64,000 nucleotides of DNA from Toxoplasma gondii ME49 (GCF_000006565.2 NC_031480.1:5139170-5203169); one strand, 5' to 3'. Positions 25,647-38,986 are shown, counted from the first letter of the stretch. Notes: generated by a model from the sequence alone, not told the origin. Translations and numbers: made by a program.

Positions 25647-26480
25647 AATGGAATTTCTACTCCACCGTCTACTAAACGAAATGCGACTTTCAGTTGCCTG
25701 TGATCCTCAAGTCCTCAGCATCACACAGCGCTCCCTTTCTACCGCATCTTAATGGAATTTCTACTCCACCGTCTACTAAACGAAATGCGACTTTCTGTTG
25801 CCTGTGATCCTCAAGTCCTCAGCATCACACAGCGCTCCCTTTCTACCGCATCTTAATGGAATTTCTACTCCACCGTCTACTAAACGAAATGCGACTTTCT
25901 GTTGCCTGTGATCCTCAAGTCCTCAGCATCACACAGCGCTCCCTTTCTACCGCATCTTAATGGAATTTCTACTCCACCGTCTACTAAACGAAATGCGACT
26001 TTCTGTTGCCTGTGATCCTCAAGTCCTCAGCATCACACAGCGCTCCCTTTCTACCGCATCTTAATGGAATTTCTACTCCACCGTCTACTAAACGAAATGC
26101 GACTTTCTGTTGCCTGTGATCCTCAAGTCCTCAGCATCACACAGCGCTCCCTTTCTACCGCATCTTAATGGAATTTCTACTCCACCGTCTACTAAACGAA
26201 ATGCGACTTTCTGTTGCCTGTGATCCTCAAGTCCTCAGCATCACACAGCGCTCCCTTTCTACCGCATCTGAATGGAATTTCTACTCCACTGTCTACTAAA
26301 CGAAATGCGACTTTCTGTTGCCTGTGATCCTCAAGTCCTCAGCATCACACAGCGCTCCCGTTCTACCGCATCTGAATGGAATTTCTACTCCACTGTCTAC
26401 TAAACGAAATGCGATTTTCTGTTGTTGCCTGTGCTCCTCATCAAGGTCATCCGCAGCACACAGCGCTGTCTATCTATCGG
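25647..26480. repeat. 104-bp satellite array, 8 units
   Basis: Head-to-tail units beginning AATGGAATTTCTACTCC at 25647, 25751, 25855, 25959, 26063, 26167, 26271 and 26375: exactly 104 bp apart. Units 2-5 look identical by eye. Unit 1 differs at one base (TTTCAG for TTTCTG). Unit 6 differs only near its end (ATCTG for ATCTT). Unit 7 shows further changes (CCACTG; CTCCCG) and unit 8 is strongly diverged, with a TTG insertion and a degenerate 3' half. 104 is not a multiple of three and each unit has stops in frame, so it is noncoding. It lies between YIPF6 and the 3' end of the TRMT2A gene. Confidence 0.95.
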
Positions 26481-27105
26481 ACGTGCGTAGAATTTCCGCC
26501 CATTGATTCTGTGGCAAACCGGGGAAAGCCGTCATGAAAGATTAAGCGCGGAGACTCTGTGGGTTTTGCCTTGCGTCGACAGGAAAGCTGTTTCGAGAAT
26601 CCACGTTCCTTGGTGAGAAAAACTCGCAAAGACTGAAAACGGTGGCGACGCAGATACGAAACGAAGGTGCCTGTATGCATGGTTGCAAGCGGTTTCCCCT
26701 ACCTACGTTCCACGTCTTTTTTTTGACAAACAGTTTCGGACTTTGTTGCAAACGTCTCCGCCGTTAAACTAAAGCGGCGCTCGTCCATTTCCCGCTGCAT
26801 TTTCTACTTAGGCCTCTCTCCCCCGAAAGCAGCACTGCCGCCGGGCCTGTACCGTACGACATGTCAAGCGCAGTTAGCAGCCTGAGAGCATCTTCCGATC
26901 CCTCTGTGGTCACCCTCGCCGCGCGCAAGCGTGTAGTATGTTTCCCGAAGAGCGGTTTGCCTCAATTTTTCAGCGCCTCAGGAAACTTGAAATTCGCATT
27001 GTTTGACGGACTCTTGACCTCAGAAACATGCCATATTTGTCGACCCTGGAGTTGGATCTCTCTGCTGCGCTCCCTGCGGCGAACCTCGAATTTCAAAACG
27101 CACGT
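26481..27105. other. Intergenic spacer between satellite and TRMT2A 3' end
   Basis: About 620 bp, expected to contain the 3'UTR of the minus-strand TRMT2A gene. No other signal is seen. Confidence 0.5.
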
Positions 27106-30100
27106 TCACCCCAGAAGTGGGTTGCTGGCCGCCGAAATCCCGACGGCTGCAGAACTCTCCTCGCGGTCGTTGATCGGTTCTCGCCTTCTCTTTCCAGACG
27201 CGATGTCACCTGAGTCTCCCGCAAGTGTATCCTCGTCGCTATATGCAGCTCGCGTCGCAGGCCCTCCCCCGCCGCTGCTGCGGCCGCTGCGGCCTTTCGC
27301 AGTTCCCGCGTCCTCGGCTTCGTCAACGCCTTTCAAGAGTTCTTCTGTCTCTGCATGCAGACGGCGCCTCGTCCGCGAGCCGGCGCATCTCTGTCCCGGA
27401 GAGTCTTTCGCAGTTGGCTCCGCAGTTCGTCCTCTCACGTTGTCCGCGAAGCGGTTGCGGTCGCTCTCGGCCTCGACTGCGCGGAGTACCTCTTGAACGC
27501 GCGCGGGCGACTCTCGCGCCTTCGTCGCCAGTTCGCGGCGGCACTTCGCGACGTCCGACAAGCGACACAGCAGCAACACGCCTTCGCAGTGAAGGGTGTG
27601 AGGAAACATGTCTACCGCGACGGCTTGCATGGGGACGAACGGATCGCGGTTCGACGGCGACGGTGTGCACAGTCTGCAGAGCGAACCGCAAGACGCGAGC
27701 AGAAGGCTGGGCAAAAAAAAGTAGGGACACCACGAGCAAAAAAAAAGGAAAAAAGCGACGGAAGAAACGCTGTCAGCAGGTGTGGGGGTCGCGCAGCCCC
27801 CCAGACGGAAGCAATCAGACAAATATGTACGCATTTATACACATGCACAGCATTATAAGCGAACGCGTAGACTCCACAAGCTGTAAAAAAGGTCATGAGA
27901 TTCACTTTGGTCGTTCCCCTGCATTCATCTGGACACAGACTAGATACGCACGTGCAAATGCAGGTACTCACCTACGTCTTTACATTTTTACACGCAAACA
28001 TACAGATATATAGATATATAGATATATAGATATATAGGTTTTTAGATATAGATACAGGAAAGCGGGTCTCCAGTTCGCGGGTGCACCTACACCTCAGAAG
28101 GCACTGTTGATTTTTCTGTCATCCCCTCTGGTGTCTTCTCCGCTCCTTTCCCGCACGGCCCTCTTTCTCCCCTTTCTGTTTTCCTTCATTCAGCCGCATC
28201 CTGTGCTGTTGACGACGCGACATCGGAAGTTGTCTCCGAGAGAAGAAACGCGAAAAAAAAGAAGCGTGTAGACGAGGTGGACCGGGAGACCCTCAGGGGA
28301 AGTGGAGCTGAACAGTCGCATGCGAGATCGCTCTCGCGCATCTGCCCTCTGCTTTCAGCGACTTCCGCAGAGACTGTCGTGTCTAAACAACAGGTGACTT
28401 TCCATTCTCTCCCGTCCGCAGGGCAAGCAAGATCCAAGCAGATGGCAGCTGATGCGAGACTCCGTGTGACAACCTCGACTGGAACGGGAAGTCTGGGGTG
28501 AACTTCAAGCGAATCGTGTTGTGCCCAGCCAGCCTTTCGCAGCGTCTTCAACTTGCAAACAAGTCGCACACGGTGGCCTCGCCACCCCAAGAAAACGAAC
28601 TGCACTGCCCTGATTTCCGAAATTGGGGCAAACCGTGAAACTGTGGGGACAAAGCACGGCGCACTGTGTTAGACCTCCTTTTTTTCGCCTCGAAACCGGA
28701 AACAAGACGCTCTGCACGACGGACGTGATATCCCTTGAACGCATGTGCCTCGCTGTCTCGACCTCTCGACAAATGTCTGTCTCAACTGCTTCCGCAAAGC
28801 CGGGGTCCTCTTCACCGGGGAGAACAACCCAGCGAAGAAGACGCGCATGATGGCGTCTACCAGGCGGATGCAGACATTCAGACACTGCAGAGACGCGAAA
28901 GCCACTGCACAGCGACAACTCACGCAGTGCACAAGTAGAGCGCGTCCTCGTTTAGAAAGAAGCAGATCCTGCGCCCTCACGTACGGAAGCGAGGACGAAA
29001 GTCATTCCTTCGAATCGGCGAGACGAACAGTCCATCGTTGCGGTCTCTCTTTTCGCCTAAGCTCTGTCGCGAAACGCATTCCGCTGCTCTTCTCTCGAAA
29101 GGCCGATCTCGTGTGTTCACATTGGTGTAACTCAAAACGAAGAAACAAACGCATTGTGTGTGAGTAGTACTTAGGATGGAACTTACTTGATGCAGTTCGC
29201 CACCATTGACGTCGGGTTGCATGAGACGTACACGAGCCGCTCTGAAAAAAGTGAAACGGTGAGACCAGAGCTGATGTCGGCCGGAACCGAGAGAAGACGA
29301 AGAATCGAAAGCGATGAAGGACGAGTGAGCAAGGAGACAGAGAAAGCCCTCTACAAATTAACGCGGAGAACAGTCGCAAATGTGCAGGCACAGAAACCTC
29401 GCGCATCTGCGTTGTGCATGCAAAGAACGATTCTGCGCAGTGTCGTTCACCTTCTCACAACCGCCTCTACCCCTCGCCCCGAGACATAAGCGCCATGCAC
29501 AATGAATCTTGCCCGAGAAACATGTAGTGATGCATGCACACACAAATAAATGTGCATACACGAGTGAAACAGCATACATGTGCACATACACATGTAGACG
29601 TAGATACGTGTATTTAAATATATATATAATATACAATATATACATATATGTGGTTATATATATATATATATATATATATATGCATATGTGCATATGAGCG
29701 TATTTGTATTACATACAGGTGCATACATGGATATTCACGTTTATACATATATATATATATAAACACTTACATACACATATATGTATTCATGCGTGTACGT
29801 CACGTTAGGCACAGAGTGCCAAGAGACATGGGGGCTTACTGATGGGCTGGAAATCGAGAATGGCATCGAGCACGCGCGAATCTGTGAAGAACAGAGTCGA
29901 GCACAGAGACCTTGACGAGGAAAGAAAATGTCGCGTTTTCAAGAGCTCGGTCCCTCCTACACTCGACTGCGTAGACATGGACGCTGCGCGAAACGCGTGT
30001 ATGGAAGCGCATGCTCCGCGCCCTCAAGAGATCTGCGAGAAATATCGACTTCAACAGCGTCAGTCATGGCGCCGGTGCGGGTCCAAAAAAGTTATTTCTA

Positions 30101-33100
30101 TCTACATATACCTGTCAGCTAGTTTACATAAATACACGCAAAGTGTCATTCGTAGGCTGTTTTTAGTTTACAGAAACCCTGTAGATAAAATCATATCTTT
30201 AGCGGCGGTATATTGCGCTAGACTTGCGTACATATGCAAATCTGTATCACGAGATGCGAGGAAGAGGAAGGATTACGGTGCGAATATGTGGAGGAGTCAC
30301 TTGTTTTCACTGGCGCATTTCGAGTCTTTTTCTTACGCAAGCCAGCGCGAGGCGGGTCGACAATCGCAGCCAAGTTCGTGCAGCCGCGGTACCGGTCCTG
30401 GAGCAGTTGAGGCAAAACGTCTTCGGCTTTTCCTGTTGCATGCATAAAAAGATGAAGGTCGCGCATGTCATTTGAGTGTTTATTGTTGCTGTTTGAACTC
30501 GTTATTCGAAGATAGATCTTGAGTTATTTACAAATCTCGACAACCCTTTCCAAAGAGGCGCTTGGGAACCAGAGACGCGAGGAAAGACAGAGAAAACCGA
30601 CAAGCTAATCCGAGTTACAGCAACCTCGGAGAGGAAAGCAGCAAGGCGTAGGCGCGTGAAAAGAGCCGAAAACCTCCTCCGTAATGACGGCGCATCAAAC
30701 ACAGAGCACCGTGTTGTCACCTTGGACGCCCGTTCTAGTGTTCGATGTATGCGGCATTTCGTCTCCAGTTGCAGCAGACCAAGCAAGGAGGAACAGTGAC
30801 GCAGAAACGAAGCAGAGAGTTCGACGGAAGTCGTGCTCGGGGAGGTGTACAGACATCCGAGGGGGACGCAGCGTCAGGCAGCGACGGAGAGACTCGGAGA
30901 ACGAGGCAGTCCATTCCGGAGATAGGCGGCGAGTTGAAGAACCGAGGACACTAAGAAGGGTGCGAAAAAACAGGAAGTACGGTCGGCAAGAGAGGAAGGA
31001 ACAAGCCTCCAGAGACGCGAGAGAACGCCACTCACAAAGGACGAGGTGCAGAACCTCAAAACGACGGACAGCCCATCACAGACGAACGCCGAGACTGCCT
31101 CGGAGAGGGGAGTTGCGTTTTTATGAGTTCCCTTCAGTACCGCATCACACAGACGAGAGCGAGAAAGAGAAAAACGAGTAAACGCTTGACGAAGGCAACA
31201 GAAGATTCGGACAGAGACTCCGAACGGCACACTATAAGGGAGACAGCTGGGCGTAGAACGGAAGTGAAGCGGGCTCGACATGGAGACCGAGTTGGAGTCA
31301 CCTACCGCATATGAAATCGACATATTTTGCCATGTGATTTCGGTCTGCGTTTTCCTTCGCATGTCTCACGGCTTCTTCCACCATCTCGATCCCCACGACT
31401 CTGGGGAAACTTGGTTCGTTTCCTCTCTCGGTGTCGCGCTCTCCTGACTCCTCCGTCGCCTTCGGAGTCTCCACTCGCCTCTCGCCTGTCTCCTCGAGCA
31501 ACGCAGCAGCTGCGCAGAGCGCGATCGTTCCAGTCCCCGAGCAGACATCGACGAAGGGTGTGTCGCGCGGCAGAGGCCAGACGTAGTTCAGCGCAGTTTG
31601 ATACAGCAGGCCGCAAGTCACCGTGTTCGTCTGAAAAGTCGCACAAAACCTGAAACCTTTCAAGCGAAGTCGAGGCATCCGGAACGGCTCGTACGCCCTA
31701 CCTAGCCCTCCACCCCCCCCCCCCCGCTCCCGCATGGATGGAAAAGTACATATTTACTCCTGTATTTGACGACGCACTGAGGCGTCATAGGAATGGGAGA
31801 GTGGAGGACCAGGCGGTGGCACTCGAAGAAGAGGCGCGACCTCCACTCGATGTGTGTTCGGAGCTTTGCGCTGTACGCCTTTTTGCATGCATGCAACTGT
31901 GTGTGAGACTGCGCCGGCAGGCATCGATCCACGGGTTACAGGGATTCAGGCGCACATAGACAAGCGTCTACATGAGTCAACGCGGAGACGCATCTACTCA
32001 AAAGTCTATTCAACCGATACGTGACTGCGACAAGTCTTGCAGTCGATATGTAGCCCTCTCCGCCACCCACATGCATACGTCTGTAAACACACACTCATAC
32101 ATATATGCAAATACATACAAATCTATAACTACATATACAAGTACATAAATATACATAACAACATCTCTGCTTGCATATATCTGTGCATACATGCCAACAT
32201 GTAGCCCTGCACAAATCTATGAACGACACGATTCCATTTATATATATATATATATATGCATGCGGTACATCATGCCCCCAGGAATTGGGTAGGGCTATGC
32301 GATGTGTGTCTGTCTGCTTTCTTCGTGTATTTGGAACTCTTTTCTTCTCTTGTCTTGGAGCATTCTGAAGTCTTTTCTCCTTCTTTCTGGATGTCTTTCA
32401 GAGCTCTTTTCTCCTTGGTCTTCATGTGAATCCGAGCTTTTTCCTTTGTTCGCTGAAACGCACCTGAAAGAAGCTGTGAGGGCCAACACTGAAATCGAGG
32501 CCAGCAACTTTCTGAGTCAGGAAGTCAGCCCCCCAAATCTGGAGGCACAGCGACAGCGAACGACGAGCGTGTGGAGGATCTTTATTCTCTTTTCAACAAA
32601 GAAAAAGGATGTTTCAAGCGTCTACCTGCCTGTTTCACAGTTCGCCATCTGTCACTGTCGAACCGTAAATTGTGCTCATTTCGAACAGGAAAAGAACCTT
32701 TTTGCGGATGCAGAAGCCCAATCCTGGAAGAAGTTCAACTCTCTTCTTCGCTCTTTTCAAACCTCAAATGGAGACGGAACGACAGACGCTCAGAGACAGG
32801 TGGAGACGGACGGAAAGACTCAGCTCTCGTGCTGTGACCATTTGAAGGTAGGACTAGGTTGACACGGCAGAGCATTTCCATGAAATCTATTTGGAAGAAG
32901 AGGGGGGTGCCCAGATATACGCCGACATGGCGTCACACGACCAGTATGAAGTCCTGTACATGGAGTCAACGAAATGTGCCATTGAGCATTTAAATAGTTC
33001 AGACAACCTCCAAAAAGCCTTACCTTTTCGGTGGGGTGGGCAGGGTCGATGCAGTCTGCAGCCGCATCGCTCTGTAGAACAATAGACAGGGAATGCGAAC

Positions 33101-36100
33101 GCATGCGGCTAACTGACAAGATTTTCTGACTCTACATGGCAGACAGCGCCAGGTCCGGAAAACAAGGTCTTCAAACACACACACAGCTTGTGACAAGCCC
33201 ACATGGGTGCAACTCAAAAACTGTTTACACCTATATCTACAAATATATATATATATGTATATTAATAATTAAGAGGATATATACATATATATATATATAT
33301 ACAAATATATATATGTATATATATGTATATTAATAATTAAGAGGATATATATATACATTTTTATACAAATATATATGTATATATATGTATATTTATAATT
33401 AAGTGCCAAGAGTAGGCAAACAGGACTCTCGAGATGTGAAATCCGCTACTACCAGCCCCCCCCCACAAAATATATATTTGTACACACTCTGGTGTATGTG
33501 AGTATGAATCATCGTCTTTCGCAGGCTTACTTCTTCAAGGAAGACCGACCGGACGGTGAATCCATCGAACTGTTTGTTGGCCAGACCGTCGACGAGAGCC
33601 TGGATGCATGCGCGGCGGCAGCAGTCGTCCGTTTCCTTTTTTCCGTCTGGCGTCGCACTCTCGGCCTCCACTCCGCATTCGCTGGATGGCGCCAGGGCGA
33701 CGCTACGTACGTTGTGTCCGTTAGGAGTATGCGGCGACTCTCCCGGGGAGGGGGCGGGGAGAAGGAGGTCCTTTTTTCCAACGTCGGGAGAGTCTCCCTT
33801 TTTGTCTTCTCTCCGGCGGCCTCGCGCACACAGTGGGCCGCAACGCAGCTCTCTGGAGTTCGGAGAAGCAAACGACTTCACTTGGACCAGTACCTGAAGT
33901 TCGCGGTATGCCTCCGACGACCGCACCATCAGGAGTCGCCACACTCCTGCATGCAGCAGAAAAATGGGATAGAAGAAAGTGCTGTTCCAGTCTCAGAGGG
34001 AACAGCTGCGCGCGCGCCTGTCTCGGGAAAGGAGTCGACAATTAACAAGTCTCTGCACCTGAGGTTAAGGAAACCATTCTAGAACGCGCATGCATACGCA
34101 TTCATCCGCAACTCTCTGCAAGTCTTGTCTTCCTGCCTTCCTCATCGTTCTGCGTGCAGACTGTTTCTCTGGTCTCTCACGTCTCTCTTTTTTCTGTGTT
34201 CGCAGTTGTTCTTTCCACTCTAGACTACCTTTTTGCGTCCGGCGGTTGTAGACTGGGAACGGCGAACGATGAATGATCGCCTGCGACAGCACACGGAGAG
34301 CGACAGAAAAGGCGTCGATCCCTGAGCAAAAGCGAAAGTTCCGACGGTCCACGCATGCAGTCTAGCGTCTGGCAGGCTGCTGTCCGGGACTCCTTAAAAT
34401 GCGCGAGCAGAGGTAGAGAGAAATCGACGCGGGAGAGCCCCCTTTACGAAGAGACCGCTCTGCACGGAGGACGATTGTGGCGACTTCTTTGTACTCGTCT
34501 GTGTTCCTCGCACTCGTCTACAGTGGAAGTCGTTTGCCCGACAGCTACCGCGCGTTCCCTATTTCCTATTGCTTTTAGTGAACTCCTGTTGTCTGAGCAG
34601 ACGTGATGCAGGAGTGACCGAGACATACGAAACTCGACAGGCAGTGCTAGATGCAGGTCAACGACAGAAAGCCGTCACGGCTTTCGTCGAGGGAACTTCG
34701 GAAGTGACAAGACTCGCCGCGCAGCACAAGTGACAGGCAACGCCCTGAACGCTACTGCTCCCGTGAGATGTTTGTGGCGTTCAGCAATCCTTCAGTAACT
34801 GTTTTAAAAAAGCGATTGTTCGTATCTCGACACTGGAGTCGTTGTCAATATTCTAGGCCCTAGACTGTCTCGGTTGGCTCCATTTGAGTCGTCTTTCGAG
34901 CTTCCTTTGCGCGTGCTGTTCTCGGAGCTGAAGCTTGGCTGCGCGCCTTCTTCCCGCTCTCGCCGGCTTCTCGCTCCACACCGCTGTTTCGCGCGTCTCT
35001 TCCCTCGAGGAAGCTCATTTCTCGCAGACAGTGTCCTGCTTTTACAGCGTCTCCCTACCTGGAGCTCGACGCACAGTTCCTGCATGGCATGACTGACGAG
35101 GAGACTTCCGGAGGCGGGTGCGACGAGAGGCTGCTGTTCCTTGACCCGCTTGACGAAGCCGACGCAGACGCGCGCGCGGTGGGCTAGATAGGTCTCGTAC
35201 TCTTTCTCGGTCACCATCCACCGGCCGATCCGCCGCTTGTGTTCCTGGTCGTTCCCCGGCGAAACTGTCTCTTCTGGCTTTTCCGCGAGCGCTGTGTCGC
35301 CCTGGCTCTCGGTCTCGGTGGTTGCGTCCGCTGGGCCCGCGTTGGATTCCGCGACCGCGGTCGCGCCGCGGCTGTCTCCGGCGTCTCCTCGCCCCAGGTT
35401 TTCGGGCTCGCCTGCGGCCCGCAGAAACAGACCCCGTGGCTTATCTCCCTGCGAGTGCGCCTGAGAGGCGACTGCCACCAGACAGTGCCGGGGTTTGTGT
35501 TGGAGCACAGTGCACCACGGTTCGTCTCCATCGATGTCCTGCTGAAGCTGAGGAACAAGGGCAGCCGCTTTCTGTCTCTCGCAAAGGAGGCGAATGCACT
35601 GGTGCAGCTTCTCGTCGTACGAATCCTCGACCTCGTGAGTGTATCCAATCGTGAATTCGCATTTGTTTCGGTAGCCAAGACGGCCTGCCGGAGGCGAGGC
35701 CACCGTCGGCAGCACCTGAGTGACACGGATAAACGCGTTTCGATGAGTAGTAGGCGAGATGCCCGCGCTCGAGGGCAGAGCAAAGGACTAGTGATTTGCA
35801 CAGTGAAGAGCCCGACCTTCACGGAAGAGCCAGGAAGTGGAAAAAGCAAACAACATGGAAACTACACAAACAGAGGCCAGACGGCTGACCACAGGGTTGC
35901 CGCGAAACGTAGGGCAAAACGGTCATCCAGAGAGAGAAGAAATGGGGAAGGAGAGGAAGGGCGGTAAATGCGGCGCCGCGTTTTTCTGTCGCTCACAGAG
36001 AGAACCACCCTGATCCACTTGTCACGCGTGCGGTCTCTTTCTACCTTCTCAAGTCTCCATTCGACGTTCTTTGGAAACGCCACTCACCTCACAACCGTTC

Positions 36101-38075
36101 CACCGTTTGGCGACCTGAGGATGAAACCAAGGAAGCGACTGTTCCTTCCCCTCTGTCTTCGCGTCTGCGTCGGGCCTCGCAGCCCCGCCTTCGTCGTCCG
36201 AGTGTCTATACACCTGAGTCGTCGGCTCTGCCGGGCTTTGGTGGTCCTCCTCTTCCCCCCCTTCTTGCCTTTCCGAGTCTCCGGAGAGGCCAGGGAAACC
36301 CATCTGCAGCGCCGCTGTATAGACAGCTCTGGTAAGTTGACGAATGTGTGTCTGCACAGCGGGAGAGAAGAAATCAGATGACATTCTGCGTTTAGAAGGG
36401 CGCACCCTTTTGCATCGAAGAAATCGACGAGTCACGCTGGACCACCACAAGCGGCGGACTCATGCAGAGACAAAGCCGCGGACACTCACAGGAAGCACCA
36501 GTTCAGCCCTGCCTCACTTTTGTTCCCTGGCACTCAGTTTCTTAGAACTAGGTTTCGCAGTTTATACTGGCCGCTCTCCGCGGAAAGTCTCGATACTGTG
36601 CCACCAGAGTCGCATTAGCTGGGTCCAGTGGTGATGTGGAGCAGACTTGGCCTCCCTGCCCGCGGGATAGAGACGAGACGCGCGGGAGAGAAAGACGGGA
36701 GGGCACACCAAGAAAGCAAACAGAAAAGAGGCAGCCAGCCTGCGGAGACAGGCGCCGCGAGAGGGCGAAAGGCAGAAGGCCGCGGGAACCCGACGGAGAT
36801 GCGAAAGGACAGAACGAGAAGCCGAGTCGCTCTGCTGGCTTACCCTAAGGTACGTGCGTTTCATCTCCAGTTGATCTTGATACGAAAATCTGCTCGCATT
36901 CACAAGAGAAAAAACAGACGTCTGAGAGTCCAGAAAACGTGGTAGAAAACGAACACAACGTCAACTGCAGAGCAAAAAGAAAAAGAATGCAGGTCACAGA
37001 CACCCCGGCTCCGCTCCCGCGGGTCGAAACTAGAACCGAGACACCCCGGCAGCGCAGGACCGAAAAGGCGACGACAAAAGTACACGTGCCTACTTCTGTG
37101 CTGTCTCGACTTCCAAGATCCCTCACCTCCCTCCGTCTCTGTCGTCTCTGTCGTCTCTGTCTCTCTCTGTGGGTGTGTGCTGTTCTGCATGTCTCTCTGT
37201 CTCTTTCCTTCTCTCTTTCTCGGTGATAAACTCGCCTTTCTCCTTCGGCTCGCTCCCTCTCCCCCTCCATCTCCCTCTCCTCTTGTCTCCCTCTCTCTCC
37301 CTGTGGAGTCCTACCTCATGAGAGGAGTGGTCCGCTGGGCAACGGTGTCAGCGCCGTCTCCGGCCTCGTCCTCGGGCTCTTCACCAAGCGGCGAGTGTTT
37401 CGATGGTCCTCGTTTTCTCTGGATCTCCAGCAGGGAGGGGATACGCGGCTTGGGGCTTCCAGGGCGCCACCCGCATACGTGTGGTGGCTCTCCGGCGCCG
37501 GACGAGTCTGCGTTTGTTGCCGGGAGTCCGCAACTTTCAGTGTGTTCTGAAGCGCCCCAAGAGCCCTGCCCCCGTCGCCGCCGCTTCGGCTTCGTCCTGT
37601 CTCCTCCTTCGCCGTCTCCCCCGCCTCCCCCGCCTCCCGTTCGCTTCTCCGACCCCCCGCCGGAGCTTCCGGAGGCGTGAGGCGACGAGGCGCCGGCCCC
37701 CCGAGCCAGACCCGGAGACGCTGGGTCCTTGGGCGGCGCCGGGGACGAGACACTGGCGCGTGGGTGCGCAGGGTGGATTTGGATTCTCTCGCGCTTGAAG
37801 AAAACATTCGAAAGCAAAGCTGTGAACGCGTCTTCCTGTTCTTTGGACGCAAAGTCGCTGCGCGCACACACACGGAACACAGAGAGGAGAGGTAGAAGTG
37901 ACTGACGATGAAAAGGGAAGGCGAGAAGCTGGCCAACGAGAGGATGGGAAGGGGATAAAACCCAGAGATGTCGAAGACAAAGAAGCTCCAGGAAACGAAC
38001 ACAGCTGGGCGCCACAACGCCATCAAAACACTGTGTCTCCTAAACCCTAAACAAATATGTATATGTATATATATG

Positions 38076-38109
<34 letters not shown>

Positions 38110-38986
38110 AACGTGCAGTAAAGAAAGACGCGTGTGTGTCCTCCTGTCTGGTGTCCTTGAATTTGTTGCTCGATGGCCGTTCTCGGATTCAGGCATGTGT
38201 GTATATACACAGCGAAAGAAAACGAGTACTCAGATGCTAATACGGCCAGTCCGTCGTACTGGAAAGAACCACCATTGAAGCAAGAGTAGTCGCAAGCTTT
38301 CTCTGCAGCGAATATAACATGAATTCAGCTACTGGCTTGGATCGTGAAAGTCTCTGTGTAACGACTTGTCATACGCACGAACACGAACACACACCTACAC
38401 ATACACATATACATACATGCATATATATATATATATATACATATATAAGCGGCTTTCGGCGCATAGGCCAGCGGCTGCCTCTTGACTCACATGAACGCCC
38501 AGGCAGCTTGGTGCTTCTTGTCGAGTTGAAGAAAAGGGAGTTTTTGCTGTGCCTGTGTACCAGAGGCGAAAGGGAGATCGACTCACGCCAATAACGGGAG
38601 AAGACCACGGGAAGAACACCGAACGCGCGAAAGTACGCAGAAAAGAGAGACAACAACGGTGGGAGACTACGCGGCTGTCTCTTCCGCTACGGGCAGAAAG
38701 GAGAGAACAGGAACTGGAGAAAAAGGCAAAAAGAGAAAAAAGAAAGTGCAGCGACTCTTCTCTCGCGTTCCCTGCACCCTCCTTCCTCAATACAACACCG
38801 AAGAAGAAATCAGCAATAAGAAAAGTTGCAGAAACTCCCCTTCACACTAACTCGCTTTTGTCTGCAAAACGTATTTCTTCTCACCATCCAAGTCGCCAGT
38901 TTCTCCTGCTTCAAACCACTCCACGCTCGGCAAGCGAGGTGACAGCGGCGAGGCCTGGCAGCCTCTGCGGGCTGGGAGGATTCCAT
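27106..38986 (-). CDS. TRMT2A: tRNA (uracil-5-)-methyltransferase, TRMT2A type, with N-terminal RRM
   Basis: Minus-strand exons: 38986-38885, 38552-38491, 37857-37315, 36889-36844, 36351-36088, 35715-35059, 34321-34229, 33946-33531, 33071-33024, 32511-32464, 31630-31306, 30432-30337, 29881-29840, 29241-29187, 27673-27106; over 1,100 residues. All junctions keep phase except 35059/34321, where a small exon (3n+1 nt) is missing from my model. An RRM ([20 protein letters not shown]) is followed by the SPOUT-unrelated m5U methyltransferase fold: [22 protein letters not shown] motif [31 protein letters not shown] (catalytic Cys) and [14 protein letters not shown]. Human TRMT2A makes m5U54 in cytosolic tRNA. 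This protein carries long low-complexity inserts and a roughly 160-residue basic/acidic C-terminal tail absent from animals. The start is the ATG whose exon joins the RRM in phase 0. Confidence 0.88.
28002..28037. repeat. (GATATATA)n octamer repeat in TRMT2A intron
   Basis: About four tandem 8-base units in the long last intron (27674-29186) of the TRMT2A gene. Confidence 0.85.
29613..29765. repeat. AT-rich microsatellite block in TRMT2A intron
   Basis: Several TA/CATA runs, the longest at about 29657-29681, inside the intron 29242-29839. Another TA run is at about 32240-32256 in the intron 31631-32463. Confidence 0.8.
31718..31731. repeat. Poly(C) tract
   Basis: A C run of about 14 bases in the intron preceding exon 31630-31306 of TRMT2A (poly-G in the transcript). 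Confidence 0.85.
33236..33410. repeat. Imperfect tandem repeat, about 65 bp x 3, AT-rich
   Basis: The marker TGTATATTAATAATTAAG (third copy TTTATAATTAAG) recurs at about 33256, 33324 and 33386, embedded in TA/TGTA runs. It lies in the TRMT2A intron between the exons ending at 33531 and starting at 33071. Confidence 0.8.
38057..38111. repeat. TA/TG compound microsatellite
   Basis: A TATG/TA run passing into (TG)n, in the TRMT2A intron 37858-38490. A second TA run is at about 38420-38445 in the same intron. Confidence 0.85.

Noticed and set aside
25647..26480. Regular repeats that could suggest a CRISPR array
   Set aside because: The whole 104-bp unit is conserved with no unique spacers, and the genome is eukaryotic; it is a satellite.
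26861..27496. 211-codon plus-strand open frame
   Set aside because: Its 3' part is antisense to the GC-rich last exon of TRMT2A and it has no recognisable domain; it is best explained as a shadow frame.
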